Both the position numbers and the translations under genes were made by a program. Shown here piece after piece: positions 9,268-18,703 of a stretch of 49,707 bases of DNA. A model generated the notes under the pieces. The model was not told where the DNA came from, ran no database searches, and was given only the letters and a program-made list of their open reading frames with translations. This stretch comes from Pseudonocardia bannensis (GTDB lineage: Bacteria; Actinomycetota; Actinomycetes; Mycobacteriales; Pseudonocardiaceae): the NCBI RefSeq assembly GCF_012911875.1, contig NZ_JAAXKZ010000032.1, forward strand, positions 1-49,707, given 5' to 3'. How positions within the stretch are numbered: position 1 is the first letter of the stretch; each line of letters opens with the position of its first letter.

Positions 9268-11448
9268 GTGAGCGAGACTGATCTCGTCAGCACCGAGACC
9301 GCCGCAACCGATGCGGCCAACGGAACCCCTACCCGCCGTCGGGGTGGCCTGTCCGGAATGGTGCTGGCGGAGCTGCGCCAGCTTGCTGGTGAGCTGAACA
9401 TCCCCGACACCACCGGGATGCGGAAGGGCGACCTGATCGCCGCCATCAAGGAGCGCCAGGCCGGCGGCTCGGCCGCTGCGTCTCCGTCGTCGCCGCCGGC
9501 GTCCTCCGCGGCGACCCCGCAGCTGTCGCTGCCCGAGAACGAGGCGGCCGCCACCCCCGTGACCAGCACGGATACCGCTGCGCCCGCCCCCACCACGACC
9601 ACCCGTCGTCGTCGCACGGCCTCGCGCCCGGCCGGTGCGCCGAGCCCGCAGCCCACCACGGCCGACACCGGCCCGGCCGCGGCCCCGACCGAGAAGGCCC
9701 CCGAGCCCGCCGTCACCGAGACGGCGCCCGCCGCCTCCGTTCCGGAGAGCCCGGCGGCCGACCCCACCGCGACGACGGACGCGCCCGCGTCCGGCGAGAC
9801 CGCCGCGCCTGCCGAGACCGAGACCGGTGGCCGGCGTCGTCAGACCCGCCGGGGCCGCAACGCCGACCGCGGTGCCGATCAGGCCGCCGACCAGGGCGTT
9901 GCCACCACCGAGACCGGTGCGGCGGCGAGTGCGCCCGCCGAGACGGCCGGCGCTGAGACCGTCGACGGCGGTGACCGGGGTCCCCGCGAGGGGCGGCGGT
10001 CCCGCCAGGACAACGACCGCGATGGCCGGGGCGACCGCGACGGCGGCGGCCGCGAGGGCGGTCGCAACAACCGCGGTGGTGACAACCGCGCCGACAGCCG
10101 CGGTGACCGTAACGATCGTGGCGACCGGGGCGGGAACGACCGCAACGACCGCAACGACCGCAACACCCGGGACAGCCGCGACGACGACTCCGAGGACGAC
10201 GGCGACGGCCGCGGCCGCCGGGGCCGACGCTTCCGGGACCGCCGCCGGGGCCGCGACCGCGACCGTGCCGGCGGGGGTGCGAACAACGTCGACACCGAGG
10301 TGCGCGACGACGACGTGCTGCTGCCCGTGGCAGGCATCGTCGATATCCTCGACAACTACGCGTTCGTCCGGACCACCGGCTACCTGTCCGGCCCGACCGA
10401 CGTCTACGTGTCGCTGTCGATGGTCCGCAAGTACGGTCTGCGCCGCGGTGACGCGATCACCGGTGCCGTCCGCCAGCCCCGCGAGGGCGAGCAGGCGCGG
10501 CAGAAGTTCAACCCGCTCGTGCGGGTGGACACGGTCAACGGCCGGGACCCGGAGTTCGCGCGGCAGCGTCCGGAGTTCACCAAGCTCACCCCGCTCTACC
10601 CCAACGAGCGGCTGCGCCTGGAGACCGAGCCCAGCAAGCTGACCACCCGGGTCATCGACCTGGTGATGCCGATCGGCAAGGGCCAGCGCGCGCTGATCGT
10701 CTCGCCGCCCAAGGCCGGTAAGACGATGGTGCTGCAGTCGATCGCCAACGCGATCACCACGAACAACCCGGAATGCCACCTCATGGTCGTGCTCGTCGAC
10801 GAGCGGCCCGAGGAGGTCACCGACATGCAGCGGTCGGTGAAGGGCGAGGTCATCGCCTCCACGTTCGACCGGCCGCCGTCGGACCACACCACGGTCGCGG
10901 AGCTGGCCATCGAACGGGCGAAGCGACTGGTCGAGATGGGCCACGACGTGGTCGTGCTGCTCGACTCGATCACGCGTCTGGGCCGGGCCTACAACCTGGC
11001 GGCGCCCGCGTCGGGCCGGATCCTGTCCGGTGGTGTGGACTCCACGGCGCTCTACCCGCCGAAGCGGTTCCTCGGCGCGGCGCGCAACATCGAGGACGGC
11101 GGCTCGCTGACGATCTTCGCCACGGCGCTGGTCGAGACCGGGTCCACGATGGACACGGTGATCTTCGAGGAGTTCAAGGGCACCGGCAACGCCGAGCTCA
11201 AGCTGGACCGCAAGATCGCCGACAAGCGGGTCTTCCCCGCGATCGACGTCGACGCGTCCGGCACCCGCAAGGAGGAGCTGCTGCTCTCCCCGGACGAGCT
11301 CGCGGTCACGGTCAAGCTGCGCCGGGTGCTCGCCGCCCTGGACGACCAGCAGGCCATCGACCTGCTGCTCACCCAGCTCCGCAAGTCGCGCACCAACATC
11401 GAGTTCCTGATGCAGGTCGCGAAGTCCACGCCCGGTAGCGACGACTGA
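9268..11448 (+). CDS. rho: Transcription termination factor Rho (large actinobacterial form)
   Basis: A 726-aa hexameric RNA-dependent ATPase/helicase that terminates transcription. Residues ~28-62 match the Rho N-terminal helical domain ([15 protein letters not shown]). Residues ~65-225 are Ala/Pro/Thr/Glu-rich and disordered. Residues ~225-343 are extremely rich in Arg, Gly, Asp and Asn ([28 protein letters not shown]). The conserved core starts near 345: cold-shock-like RNA-binding domain ([21 protein letters not shown]), Walker A PPKAGKT (about 480-486), Walker B region [16 protein letters not shown] and R-loop [10 protein letters not shown]. The insert is about 300 residues compared with the 419-aa E. 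coli protein. Insertions of this kind are known in high-GC actinobacteria. Start chosen at GTG 9268 because AGGAAGGA lies 7-12 nt upstream. Confidence 0.97.
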   Translation: MSETDLVSTETAATDAANGTPTRRRGGLSGMVLAELRQLAGELNIPDTTGMRKGDLIAAIKERQAGGSAAASPSSPPASSAATPQLSLPENEAAATPVTSTDTAAPAPTTTTRRRRTASRPAGAPSPQPTTADTGPAAAPTEKAPEPAVTETAPAASVPESPAADPTATTDAPASGETAAPAETETGGRRRQTRRGRNADRGADQAADQGVATTETGAAASAPAETAGAETVDGGDRGPREGRRSRQDNDRDGRGDRDGGGREGGRNNRGGDNRADSRGDRNDRGDRGGNDRNDRNDRNTRDSRDDDSEDDGDGRGRRGRRFRDRRRGRDRDRAGGGANNVDTEVRDDDVLLPVAGIVDILDNYAFVRTTGYLSGPTDVYVSLSMVRKYGLRRGDAITGAVRQPREGEQARQKFNPLVRVDTVNGRDPEFARQRPEFTKLTPLYPNERLRLETEPSKLTTRVIDLVMPIGKGQRALIVSPPKAGKTMVLQSIANAITTNNPECHLMVVLVDERPEEVTDMQRSVKGEVIASTFDRPPSDHTTVAELAIERAKRLVEMGHDVVVLLDSITRLGRAYNLAAPASGRILSGGVDSTALYPPKRFLGAARNIEDGGSLTIFATALVETGSTMDTVIFEEFKGTGNAELKLDRKIADKRVFPAIDVDASGTRKEELLLSPDELAVTVKLRRVLAALDDQQAIDLLLTQLRKSRTNIEFLMQVAKSTPGSDD

Positions 11449-11628
11449 GTCGACCGATCGGTGCCGGCGGGGTGGTCACGGGCGCTGCCCGCGGCCGCTC
11501 CGCCGTCCGGGTCGCGGGAACACCGCGTCGACCCGGATGGTTGAATGGCACGTCATCCCGGCTCCGGTTCACCCAGGCGCAGCCATAGGCGCTGATGGGA
11601 CCCGGCGGCCACGTCGAGAGGAAAACCC

Positions 11629-11853
11629 ATGCGTTCGGGAATCCACCCCGAGTACGTCGACACCCAGGTCACGTGCGGTTGCGGGAACCAGTTCACCACC
11701 CGCAGCACGAAGGCCAGCGGCGCGATCACCGTTGAGGTCTGCTCCGCCTGCCACCCGTTCTACACCGGCAAGCAGAAGATCCTGGACTCCGGCGGTCGTG
11801 TCGCCCGGTTCGAGGCCCGCTACGGCAAGCGCGGTACCCGCTCCGGCAGCTAG
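11629..11853 (+). CDS. rpmE: 50S ribosomal protein L31, zinc-binding type
   Basis: A 74-aa ribosomal protein of the large subunit. The zinc-binding cysteines are CGC (residues 16 and 18) and CSAC (38 and 41), so this is the C+ form normally expressed under zinc-replete conditions and replaced by a C-minus paralogue under zinc limitation. MRSGIHPEY at the N-terminus is typical. The upstream GAGAGGAAA is a good Shine-Dalgarno. A strong hairpin terminator follows directly. Confidence 0.97.
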   Translation: MRSGIHPEYVDTQVTCGCGNQFTTRSTKASGAITVEVCSACHPFYTGKQKILDSGGRVARFEARYGKRGTRSGS

Positions 11854-11860
11854 CAGCACC

Positions 11861-11902
11861 GACGGCGCCCACCACCGATGCGTGGTGGGCGCCGTCCGTT
11901 TG
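11861..11902 (+). terminator. Strong hairpin terminator after rpmE
   Basis: A perfect 15-bp stem (GACGGCGCCCACCAC at 11861-11875, GTGGTGGGCGCCGTC at 11882-11896) with a 6-nt loop is followed by CGTTTGT. It lies 7 nt after the rpmE stop and separates rpmE from prfA. Confidence 0.9.
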
Positions 11903-11972
11903 TCCGGGCCCTTGTCCGGCAACGACTCCCACCGTGATTCCCCGCATGTCCCCGAGATCGGAACCAGAAGAG

Positions 11973-13082
11973 ATGACCGCCTCCGCTGGGTCGTCGGCGT
12001 CGGCAGTGTCGGCAGGACCGGCAGGGTCGTCGTTGGATGCGCTGCTCGCCGAGCACGCCGACCTGGAGCTCATGCTCGCCGACCCGGCCGTGCACGCCGA
12101 CGCCGCGAACGCCCGCAAGCTGGGCCGCCGCTACGCCGAGATCGGCCCCGTCGTGGCCGCCGCCCGCGAGCTCGCCGCCGCCCGCGACGACCAGGCCGCC
12201 GCCCGCGAGCTCGCCGCCGAGGACCCCGCGTTCGCCGCCGAGGCCGAGGAGCTGACGGGCCGTATCACCGCGCTCGAGGCCCGGCTGGCCGATCTGCTCG
12301 TCCCGCGTGACCCGCACGACGGCGACGACGTCGTGCTGGAGGTCAAGTCCGGGGAGGGCGGCGAGGAGTCCGCGCTGTTCGCCGGCGACCTGGTGCGCAT
12401 GTACCTGCGCTATGCCGAGCGCCGCGGCTGGAAGACCGAGGTCCTCGACGCCGTGGAGTCGGATCTCGGCGGATACAAGGACATCACGGTCTCCGTGCGG
12501 TCCCGGGCCGCCGACCCCGACGGCGTCTGGTCGGCGCTGAAGTTCGAGGGTGGCGTGCACCGCGTGCAGCGGGTCCCCGTCACCGAGTCGCAGGGCCGCG
12601 TGCACACCTCCGCCGCCGGGGTCCTCGTCTACCCGGACACCGGAGAGGACGCGGCCGTCGAGATCGACGAGAACGATCTGCGCATCGACGTGTTCCGTTC
12701 CTCCGGGCACGGTGGGCAGAGCGTCAACACCACCGATTCGGCGGTCCGCATCACGCACCTGCCGACGGGCATCGTGGTCTCCTGCCAGAACGAGCGCTCC
12801 CAGCTGCAGAACCGGGCCAGGGCCATGGAGGTGCTGCGGTCCCGGCTGCAGGCACTCGCCGAGGAGGAGGCCGCGGCGAAGGCGTCGGACCAGCGGCGTT
12901 CGCAGGTGCGCACCGTCGACCGCTCGGAGCGGATCCGCACCTACAACTTCCCGGAGAACCGGATCTCCGATCACCGGGTCGGTTACAAGGCCTACAACCT
13001 GTCGTCCGTGCTGGACGGGGATCTGGACGACGTGCTCGCCGCGCTGGCCGCGGCCGACCGGGCGGAGTCGGTAGGCCGATGA
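11973..13082 (+). CDS. prfA: Peptide chain release factor 1
   Basis: A 369-aa class I release factor that terminates translation at UAA and UAG. The catalytic GGQ loop is seen as [18 protein letters not shown] (GGQ near residue 246). The stop-codon-recognition tripeptide is PVT in [17 protein letters not shown], a variant of the RF1 PxT motif that separates it from RF2 (SPF). The start is uncertain: a GTG at 11934 and an ATG at 11946 are in frame, but none has a good Shine-Dalgarno. ATG 11973 (MTASAG) was chosen because the extra residues are not conserved-looking and AGAAG lies just upstream. Confidence 0.95.
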   Translation: MTASAGSSASAVSAGPAGSSLDALLAEHADLELMLADPAVHADAANARKLGRRYAEIGPVVAAARELAAARDDQAAARELAAEDPAFAAEAEELTGRITALEARLADLLVPRDPHDGDDVVLEVKSGEGGEESALFAGDLVRMYLRYAERRGWKTEVLDAVESDLGGYKDITVSVRSRAADPDGVWSALKFEGGVHRVQRVPVTESQGRVHTSAAGVLVYPDTGEDAAVEIDENDLRIDVFRSSGHGGQSVNTTDSAVRITHLPTGIVVSCQNERSQLQNRARAMEVLRSRLQALAEEEAAAKASDQRRSQVRTVDRSERIRTYNFPENRISDHRVGYKAYNLSSVLDGDLDDVLAALAAADRAESVGR

Positions 13083-13110
13083 GTCGCTCGTGGGCTCGGG
13101 AGCCGGCACG

Positions 13111-13986
13111 ATGAACCGGCAGCCGCTGAGGGTCGCCGTCCTGGAGGCCGAGCGGATGCTGGCGGCCGCAGGGGTGGAGAGTCCCCGGGTCGACGCGGAG
13201 GTCCTCGCCGCGCACGTCCTCGGCGTGCAGCGCGGCCGGTTGATGATGGTGCCGCTGGTCGATCCACCCGTGGTGGAGGCCTACCGCAAGCTCGTGGTGC
13301 GCCGGGCCGCCCGGGAGCCGTTGCAGCACCTGCTCGGGACCGCCGTGCTCGGTCCGGCCGTGGTCGCGGTCGGACCCGGCGTGTTCACCCCGCGCCCCGA
13401 GACCGAGTTGCTGCTCGAGTGGGGCCTGGAGCGGATCGCCGACGTGCCCGCCCCCCTGGTCGTCGACCTGTGCACCGGGTCGGGGGCGCTCGCGCTGGCC
13501 ATCGCGGCGAGCCGGCCGGACGCGCGGGTGCACGCCGTGGAGGCCGATCCGGGGGCGCTGAGCTGGGCGCGGCGCAACATCGAGTCGCACATCGAGGGCG
13601 GCGGCACCCCCGTCACGCTGCACGCCGCCGACGTGCGCTGGCCGGACCTGCTGGTCGAGCTGGAGTCCAAGGTCGATCTGGTGGTGTGCAACCCGCCCTA
13701 CGTCCCCGACGGGACCCCGTTGCCACCCGAGGTGGCCGGGTGGGACCCGCCGGGCGCCGTCTTCGGCGGCCCGGACGGGCTGGAGATCATCCGGGCGGTG
13801 ATCGCCGCGTCGGCCGGGCTGCTGCGCTACGGCGGCTGGCTGGGGATCGAGCACGACGACACCCACGGCGACGCCGTCCCGGGGCTGCTGCGGCGCCGCC
13901 GGGTGCTCACCGGCGTCGAGGGACACACGGACCTCGCCGGTCGGCCGCGGTTCGCGACCGCGCAACGGCGGCTGCCCCCCTCGTGA
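13111..13986 (+). CDS. prmC: Peptide chain release factor N5-glutamine methyltransferase
   Basis: A 291-aa SAM-dependent methyltransferase that methylates the Gln of the GGQ motif in release factors such as the upstream PrfA. The catalytic motif NPPY is in VVCNPPYVPDG (about residues 194-197). The SAM-binding region is DLCTGSGALALAIA, and the N-terminal release-factor-binding domain (about 1-85) is present. Start set at ATG 13111 with GGGAG 8 nt upstream rather than the GTG at 13090. Follows prfA by 28 nt and is probably cotranscribed with it. Confidence 0.94.
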   Translation: MNRQPLRVAVLEAERMLAAAGVESPRVDAEVLAAHVLGVQRGRLMMVPLVDPPVVEAYRKLVVRRAAREPLQHLLGTAVLGPAVVAVGPGVFTPRPETELLLEWGLERIADVPAPLVVDLCTGSGALALAIAASRPDARVHAVEADPGALSWARRNIESHIEGGGTPVTLHAADVRWPDLLVELESKVDLVVCNPPYVPDGTPLPPEVAGWDPPGAVFGGPDGLEIIRAVIAASAGLLRYGGWLGIEHDDTHGDAVPGLLRRRRVLTGVEGHTDLAGRPRFATAQRRLPPS

Positions 13987-14027
13987 GCTACGGGTCGGGT
14001 GCGCGCCGCGCCGTCGGGTGCCGGTCG

Positions 14028-14039
14028 TAGGCTCCCGGC
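14028..14039 (+). promoter_or_regulatory. Putative -10 for leaderless tsaC
   Basis: TAGGCT at 14028-14033 lies 6 nt before the GTG start at 14040, with no Shine-Dalgarno. This suggests tsaC has its own leaderless promoter in addition to readthrough from prfA-prmC. No clear -35 element. Confidence 0.45.
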
Positions 14040-14699
14040 GTGACCCAGCCCAGCCCCCCGATCTTCGACTGTTCCGATCCGGACGCCCGGCTAGAGGGAC
14101 TCGCCGCCGCCGCCCGCGCGGTGCGCGCCGGGCAACTCGTCGTGCTTCCCACCGACACCGTCTACGGCGTGGGTTGTGACGCGTTCTCCGGCGCCGCCGT
14201 CCGCTCGCTGCTCGCGGCGAAGGGCCGCGGCCCGGACATGCCGGTGCCGGTGCTCGTCGGCTCCTGGTCGACGATCGACGGCCTGGTGCTGGGCGTGCCC
14301 GCGGCCGCGCGCGAGCTGATCGAGGCGTTCTGGCCCGGCGGGCTCTCGCTGGTGCTGCCGCACGCTCCGTCGCTGGCCTGGGACCTCGGCTCGACCAAGG
14401 GCACCGTCATGCTGCGGATGCCGCTGCACCCGGTGGCCCTCGAACTGCTGCGCGAGTTCGGGCCAATGGCGGTGTCGAGCGCCAACAAGTCCGGCTCCCC
14501 GCCCGCCGCCAGCGCCCAGGACGCCATGGCACAGCTGGGTTCCTCGGTGTCGGTCTACCTCGACGGCGGGCCGTCGGGTGAGCCGGTGGCCTCCACGGTC
14601 GTCGACCTCACGGCCGACGAGCCGCGCGTCCTGCGCGAGGGCGCGGTCCCGGTGGCCGCGGTCGCCGAGGTCCTGGGTCGCGAGGTCCTGACCGTCTGA
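14040..14699 (+). CDS. tsaC: L-threonylcarbamoyladenylate synthase
   Basis: A 219-aa protein of the TsaC/YrdC/Sua5 family that makes threonylcarbamoyl-AMP from threonine, bicarbonate and ATP for the t6A37 modification of tRNAs decoding ANN codons. Motifs seen are LPTDTVYGVGCDA near the N-terminus, KGRGPDMPVPVLV, the SSANKSGSPPA segment and VDLT near the C-terminus. It is the short YrdC form without the extra Sua5 C-terminal domain. Position after prmC is the conserved actinobacterial arrangement. Confidence 0.93.
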   Translation: MTQPSPPIFDCSDPDARLEGLAAAARAVRAGQLVVLPTDTVYGVGCDAFSGAAVRSLLAAKGRGPDMPVPVLVGSWSTIDGLVLGVPAAARELIEAFWPGGLSLVLPHAPSLAWDLGSTKGTVMLRMPLHPVALELLREFGPMAVSSANKSGSPPAASAQDAMAQLGSSVSVYLDGGPSGEPVASTVVDLTADEPRVLREGAVPVAAVAEVLGREVLTV

Positions 14700-14718
14700 G
14701 CCGGAGTCCGCTCGACGC

Positions 14719-15417
14719 CTACGTCAGCCCGACCTCCGTCGCCAGCCGGTCGATGGTGTGGTCGAAGAACGCGGCGTGGTCGGTGACCACGTTGTGGGTG
14801 TGGCCGAACAGCTCGAAGCTGATCGTGCCGAACAGCGCCGACCACGCGAACACGGCCCGCGCCCCGAGGGACGAGGCCGGGTCGTCGGAGGCCAGCCCCA
14901 GGTCGTCCAGGAGCGTGGGGTCGAGCGTGGTGTCGGCGCCGGCCGGTCCGGCGCCGGGATCGACCTGCCCGGCGGCCACGCCGTCGGCCAGCACCCGGCT
15001 CAGCAGCGCGCCGACCCGGGCGGCCGGGGCGATCGTGGCCTCGGGAGCGGCGTAGCCGGGCACCGGCGAGCCGTAGACCAGCGCGTACTCGTGCGGGTGG
15101 GCCAGTGCCCAGTCCCGGGTGGCCCGACAGGCGGCCCGCCACCGGGCGCGCAGGTCGTCGCGCGGCTGCCCGGCCTCGGCCTCTTCGGCCGCCCGGCCCA
15201 GCGCGTCGTAGGCCTCGACGATCAGGGTGGTGAGCAGGTCGTCGCGACTGGGGAAGTAGCGATAGACCGCTGAGGAGGCCATGCCCAGCTCGCGGGCCAC
15301 CGCGCGGAGCGAGAGTGCGGCGGCGCCGCTCGCGGCCAGGTGCCGGCGGGCGACCTCGGTGATCTCGCCGGTCAACTGGGCACGGACCCGGGCTCGGGCG
15401 TTCGCGGGGGCGGACAT
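14719..15417 (-). CDS. TetR/AcrR family transcriptional regulator
   Basis: A 232-aa repressor-type protein. The N-terminal helix-turn-helix is visible (about residues 15-60; LSLRAVARELGMASSAVYRYFPSRDDLL). The C-terminal ligand domain contains the ALVYGSPVPGYAAP segment and the FELFGHTHNV motif typical of the WHG-type C-terminal domain subgroup. It is divergent from glyA, which it might regulate. Start at ATG 15417; a CAGACT hexamer 6 nt upstream on the minus strand is compatible with a leaderless message. It interrupts the tsaC-glyA-wecA order and is not part of the core mycobacterial arrangement. Confidence 0.88.
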   Translation of the reverse strand: MSAPANARARVRAQLTGEITEVARRHLAASGAAALSLRAVARELGMASSAVYRYFPSRDDLLTTLIVEAYDALGRAAEEAEAGQPRDDLRARWRAACRATRDWALAHPHEYALVYGSPVPGYAAPEATIAPAARVGALLSRVLADGVAAGQVDPGAGPAGADTTLDPTLLDDLGLASDDPASSLGARAVFAWSALFGTISFELFGHTHNVVTDHAAFFDHTIDRLATEVGLT

Positions 15418-15539
15418 TTCGGTAGTCTGGCACGCTTCCGGAGCGGCGCCAACAGAGGAGAGCACCGCTCTGTCGAGGCTGCGGAGACGGTCCTCGTGGG
15501 CGTGATGAGGTCCCGTCCGTCGGTCCGGAACGCCGCAGG

Positions 15540-15553
15540 TAGCCTGGAGCACC
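15540..15553 (+). promoter_or_regulatory. Putative -10 for glyA
   Basis: TAGCCT at 15540-15545 lies 8 nt before the GTG at 15554. GGAG in the intervening bases is too close to the start to be an ideal Shine-Dalgarno, so a leaderless or near-leaderless message is plausible. Confidence 0.4.
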
Positions 15554-16834
15554 GTGAGCACACCGTTCTGGGGCCCGGACTTCGACGCGTTGCAGCAGCA
15601 GGATCCCGAGATCGCGGGGGTCGTGCTGAACGAGCTCGACCGCCTGCGCGGCGGCCTGCAGCTGATCGCGAGCGAGAACCTGACCAGCCCGGCGGTGCTC
15701 GCGGCGCTCGGCTCGACGCTGTCCAACAAGTACGCCGAGGGCTACCCCGGCCGCCGCTACTACGGCGGATGCCAGGTCGTCGACGTCGCCGAGGAGATCG
15801 GCATCGCGCGCACCAAGGAGCTGTTCGGCGCGGAGCACGCCAACCTGCAGCCGCACTCCGGGGCGAGCGCCAACCTCGCCGCCTACGCGGCGTTCGCCAA
15901 GCCCGGCGACACGGTGCTGGCCATGGACCTCAAGCAGGGCGGCCACCTCACGCACGGCAGCAAGGTCAACTTCTCCGGGCAGTGGTTCAACGCGGTGTCC
16001 TACACCGTCCGCGAGGACTCCGAGCTGATCGACTACGACCAGGTTCGCGACCTGGCCCGGGAGCACCGGCCGAAGATCATCATCGCCGGCGCCACCGCGT
16101 ACCCGCGGCTGATCGACTTCAAGGCGTTCCGGGAGATCGCCGACGAGGTCGGTGCGATCTTCATGGTCGACGCGGCGCACTTCATCGGTCTGGTGGCCGG
16201 GCAGGCGATCCCGTCGCCGGTGCCCTACGCCGACGTCGTCACCGCGACCACGCACAAGGTCCTGCGCGGCCCGCGCGGCGGGATGATCCTGTCCCGCGCG
16301 GAGCACGCCAAGGCGCTGGACAAGGCCGTTTTCCCGTTCTCCCAGGGTGGTCCGCTGATGCACTCCGTCGCGGCCAAGGCCGTCGCGATGAAGGAGGCGT
16401 CGACCCCCGAGTACCAGGCCTACGCCAACCAGGTCATCGCCAATGCGCAGGCGCTCGCCAAGAGCCTGGAGGCCGAGGGCATGCGGGCGGTGTCCGGCGG
16501 CACCGACACCCACCTGGCGCTGATCGACCTGCGGCCCGTCGGCGTCACCGGGAGCGAGGCCGAGGCCCGCAGCGACGCCGCGCGCATCACGCTGAACAAG
16601 AACGCGATCCCGTACGACCCCGCCCCGCCGATGAAGCCGTCGGGTATCCGGGTCGGGTCGCCGAGCGTGACGACGCAGGGCATGGTCGAGGCCGACATGG
16701 CCGAGATCGGGCGGCTGCTGGCGCGCGCGGTGAAGGCCGCGCAGGGCACCGCGGCCGGGGACGCCGAACTGGCAGACGTCGCCGAGGCGGTCTCCGCGCT
16801 CGTCGCCCGGGCCCCCGCCTACCCGCGGCCCTGA
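15554..16834 (+). CDS. glyA: Serine hydroxymethyltransferase
   Basis: A 426-aa PLP enzyme interconverting serine and glycine with transfer of the one-carbon unit to tetrahydrofolate. Motifs seen are LIASEN near the N-terminus, [24 protein letters not shown] and the PLP lysine in [14 protein letters not shown] (about residue 235). RVGSP near the C-terminus is also conserved. Length is typical. It sits 16 nt upstream of wecA on the same strand, an arrangement also seen in streptomycetes. Pseudonocardial genomes may carry a second glyA elsewhere; that cannot be judged here. Confidence 0.96.
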   Translation: MSTPFWGPDFDALQQQDPEIAGVVLNELDRLRGGLQLIASENLTSPAVLAALGSTLSNKYAEGYPGRRYYGGCQVVDVAEEIGIARTKELFGAEHANLQPHSGASANLAAYAAFAKPGDTVLAMDLKQGGHLTHGSKVNFSGQWFNAVSYTVREDSELIDYDQVRDLAREHRPKIIIAGATAYPRLIDFKAFREIADEVGAIFMVDAAHFIGLVAGQAIPSPVPYADVVTATTHKVLRGPRGGMILSRAEHAKALDKAVFPFSQGGPLMHSVAAKAVAMKEASTPEYQAYANQVIANAQALAKSLEAEGMRAVSGGTDTHLALIDLRPVGVTGSEAEARSDAARITLNKNAIPYDPAPPMKPSGIRVGSPSVTTQGMVEADMAEIGRLLARAVKAAQGTAAGDAELADVAEAVSALVARAPAYPRP

Positions 16835-16850
16835 CGGTTCGGGCGCCGCG

Positions 16851-18014
16851 GTGCGCACCCAGGCGCCCGTTCTCGGGCTGGGGTTGCCGATCCGGGAGTA
16901 CCTGCTCGCCGGGTTGACCGCCGCGGTGATCACGTTCCTGCTCACCGGCCTCGTCCGGGTGCTGGCGCTGAAACTGGGCGCGGTGGCCTGGCCGCGGGGT
17001 CGTGACGTGCACGTCACCCCGACGCCGCGGTGGGGCGGGCTCGCGATGCTGGCCGGCGTGCTCGGCGGCATCGGCCTGGCCGCCCAGTTGCCGGCGCTGC
17101 GCCTGGCGTTCGACTACTCCTACGACGTGCCCGGCGTCGTGCTGGGCGCGGTGCTGCTCGTCGCCGTCGGCGTGCTCGACGACCGCTACGAACTCGACGC
17201 CGTCACCAAGCTGGCCGGACAGATCACCGCCGCCGGCGTGCTCGTGCTCTTCGGCGTGCAGTGGGCGGTGTTCTGGGTGCCGTGGGGCGGGGACGGCGCC
17301 GAGACCTCCGGGTCGTTGCTCATCCTCGGCCAGGAACAGGGCGTCCTGCTCACGGTGCTGCTCACCGTCGCGCTGGTCAACGCGATGAACTTCGTCGACG
17401 GCCTGGACGGCCTGGCGGCCGGCATCGGCCTGATCGCGGCCGCCGCGACCTGCGTCTTCGCGATCGGCCTGGTGAAGCAGAACGGCAACGACCCGTCGGC
17501 CTACTCGCCGGCGCTGATCGCCGCCGTGCTGGCGGGGGCCTGCCTCGGTTTCCTGCCGCACAACTTCAACCCGGCCCGCATCTTCATGGGCGACTCCGGC
17601 TCGATGCTCATCGGGGTCCTACTGGCCGCGGCCACGACGAGTGCGTCGGGGCGCATCTCGATCAGCACGACCACCGACGGCACGGACATCCTGGCGCTGT
17701 TCGCCCCCCTCATCGTGCTGGCGGCGGTGGTGTTCGTGCCGCTGCTGGACCTGTTGATGGCGGTGGTCCGGCGGACGTGGGCGGGGATGAGCCCGTTCTC
17801 GCCCGACAAGATGCACCTGCACCACCGGCTGCTGGAGATCGGGCACAGTCACCGGCGCGCGGTGCTGCTGATCTACCTCTGGGCGGGCGTGCTCGCGTTC
17901 GGTGCGGTGGCGCTGGCGCTGATCGACGACCCGTTCATCGTGTTGTGGGCGGTCGGGGTGGGGCTCGTCGTGGCCGTGCTCGCGTCCGCCGTCCCGAGAG
18001 CAAGGATCCGATGA
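16851..18014 (+). CDS. wecA: Undecaprenyl/decaprenyl-phosphate GlcNAc-1-phosphate transferase
   Basis: A 387-aa polytopic membrane enzyme of the WecA/MraY/TagO family that transfers GlcNAc-1-P to a polyprenyl phosphate, the first step of arabinogalactan linker or teichoic/polysaccharide synthesis. Motifs seen are DDRYELD, NFVDGLDGLA, FNPARIFMGDSGS and HLHHRLL near the C-terminal loop. About 10-11 hydrophobic segments are visible. In mycobacteria the equivalent gene (rfe/wecA) also precedes the atp operon. GTG start 16 nt after glyA; stop overlaps the next gene's start. Confidence 0.93.
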   Translation: MRTQAPVLGLGLPIREYLLAGLTAAVITFLLTGLVRVLALKLGAVAWPRGRDVHVTPTPRWGGLAMLAGVLGGIGLAAQLPALRLAFDYSYDVPGVVLGAVLLVAVGVLDDRYELDAVTKLAGQITAAGVLVLFGVQWAVFWVPWGGDGAETSGSLLILGQEQGVLLTVLLTVALVNAMNFVDGLDGLAAGIGLIAAAATCVFAIGLVKQNGNDPSAYSPALIAAVLAGACLGFLPHNFNPARIFMGDSGSMLIGVLLAAATTSASGRISISTTTDGTDILALFAPLIVLAAVVFVPLLDLLMAVVRRTWAGMSPFSPDKMHLHHRLLEIGHSHRRAVLLIYLWAGVLAFGAVALALIDDPFIVLWAVGVGLVVAVLASAVPRARIR

Positions 18015-18460
18015 TGAGTACAGACGACGCTTCCCCGCCCGCCACCGATCCACCGCACGTCGCGACCGTGCTGCGGCTGGCGGGGGCCATGCAGCGCACT
18101 GCGCTGATCCTGGGTGTCGCCACGAGTGCGGTCGCGATCGTGGTGGCCGTCGTGCTGCGGGGCGGCCCCGGACTCGTGGGCGCCGTGATCGGTGCGGTCC
18201 TGGCCCTGCTCGCGGGCGCGGTGGGGACCTTCGTGATGCGGGGGACCGCCCGGACCAGCCCAGCGGGGGTGATGATCGGCGCGATGACCGCCTTCGCCGG
18301 AAAGATCGTCATCCTGCTGATCTTCCTGTTGATCTTCCGGGGCACGACCCTGTTCGACAACCAGACCTTCGCGTTCACCCTGCTGGCGGTGACCGCGGCC
18401 TGGATCGTCGGGGAGGTCGTGGGATTCGTCCGGGCCAAGGTCCCGGCGGTGGACCTGTGA
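18011..18460 (+). CDS. Small four-helix membrane protein, AtpI-like
   Basis: A 149-aa protein with a short polar N-terminus (about residues 1-30) and four predicted transmembrane helices (about 32-50, 55-75, 90-110 and 118-138). It starts at ATG 18011, overlapping the wecA stop by 4 nt, with AAGGAT upstream. Position between wecA and the atp genes matches the conserved actinobacterial membrane protein equivalent to mycobacterial Rv1303, generally related to AtpI. A role in assembly of the Fo sector or in Mg transport is suggested for AtpI proteins, but nothing in this sequence proves it. Confidence 0.8.
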   Translation: MMSTDDASPPATDPPHVATVLRLAGAMQRTALILGVATSAVAIVVAVVLRGGPGLVGAVIGAVLALLAGAVGTFVMRGTARTSPAGVMIGAMTAFAGKIVILLIFLLIFRGTTLFDNQTFAFTLLAVTAAWIVGEVVGFVRAKVPAVDL

Positions 18461-18484
18461 CCGGTGGGTCGGCGTTCCCGGCCG

Positions 18485-18508
18485 TCGCTCGTCGAATGCG
18501 ACGAGCGA
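18485..18508 (+). terminator. 10-bp hairpin upstream of the atp operon
   Basis: A perfect inverted repeat TCGCTCGTCG/CGACGAGCGA with loop AATG starts 25 nt after the AtpI-like gene stop. No T-tract follows. It may end the glyA-wecA transcript before the atp promoter. The rest of 18461-18690 contains no recognisable gene. Confidence 0.55.
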
Positions 18509-18690
18509 TGCGGATGGTCACGCCCGATGCGTTACCGATGTCCGTGATGCCCGTCTCTTTGCGACCTGCGTCACGGTCCCTGGCGCCTTCTACAAGCGAT
18601 AGAGCGACGTCGGCGGCGTATCGGGGTGGCGAACGGTGAGATCGCGCGGTGAATGGACGTCGTGCGAGGTCGTCCCTGGTAAGCGGTCCC

Positions 18691-18703
18691 TAACGTGCCT
18701 GAT
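18691..18703 (+). promoter_or_regulatory. Putative -10 of the atp operon promoter
   Basis: TAACGT at 18691-18696 lies exactly 7 nt before the ATG at 18704, and no Shine-Dalgarno is present. This supports a leaderless first gene and defines that ATG as the start. The -35 region is not recognisable. Confidence 0.45.

Noticed and set aside
9268..11448. Rho insert as a frameshift or assembly artefact
   Set aside because: The frame is open throughout with consistent codon use, and similar inserts are known in actinobacterial Rho.
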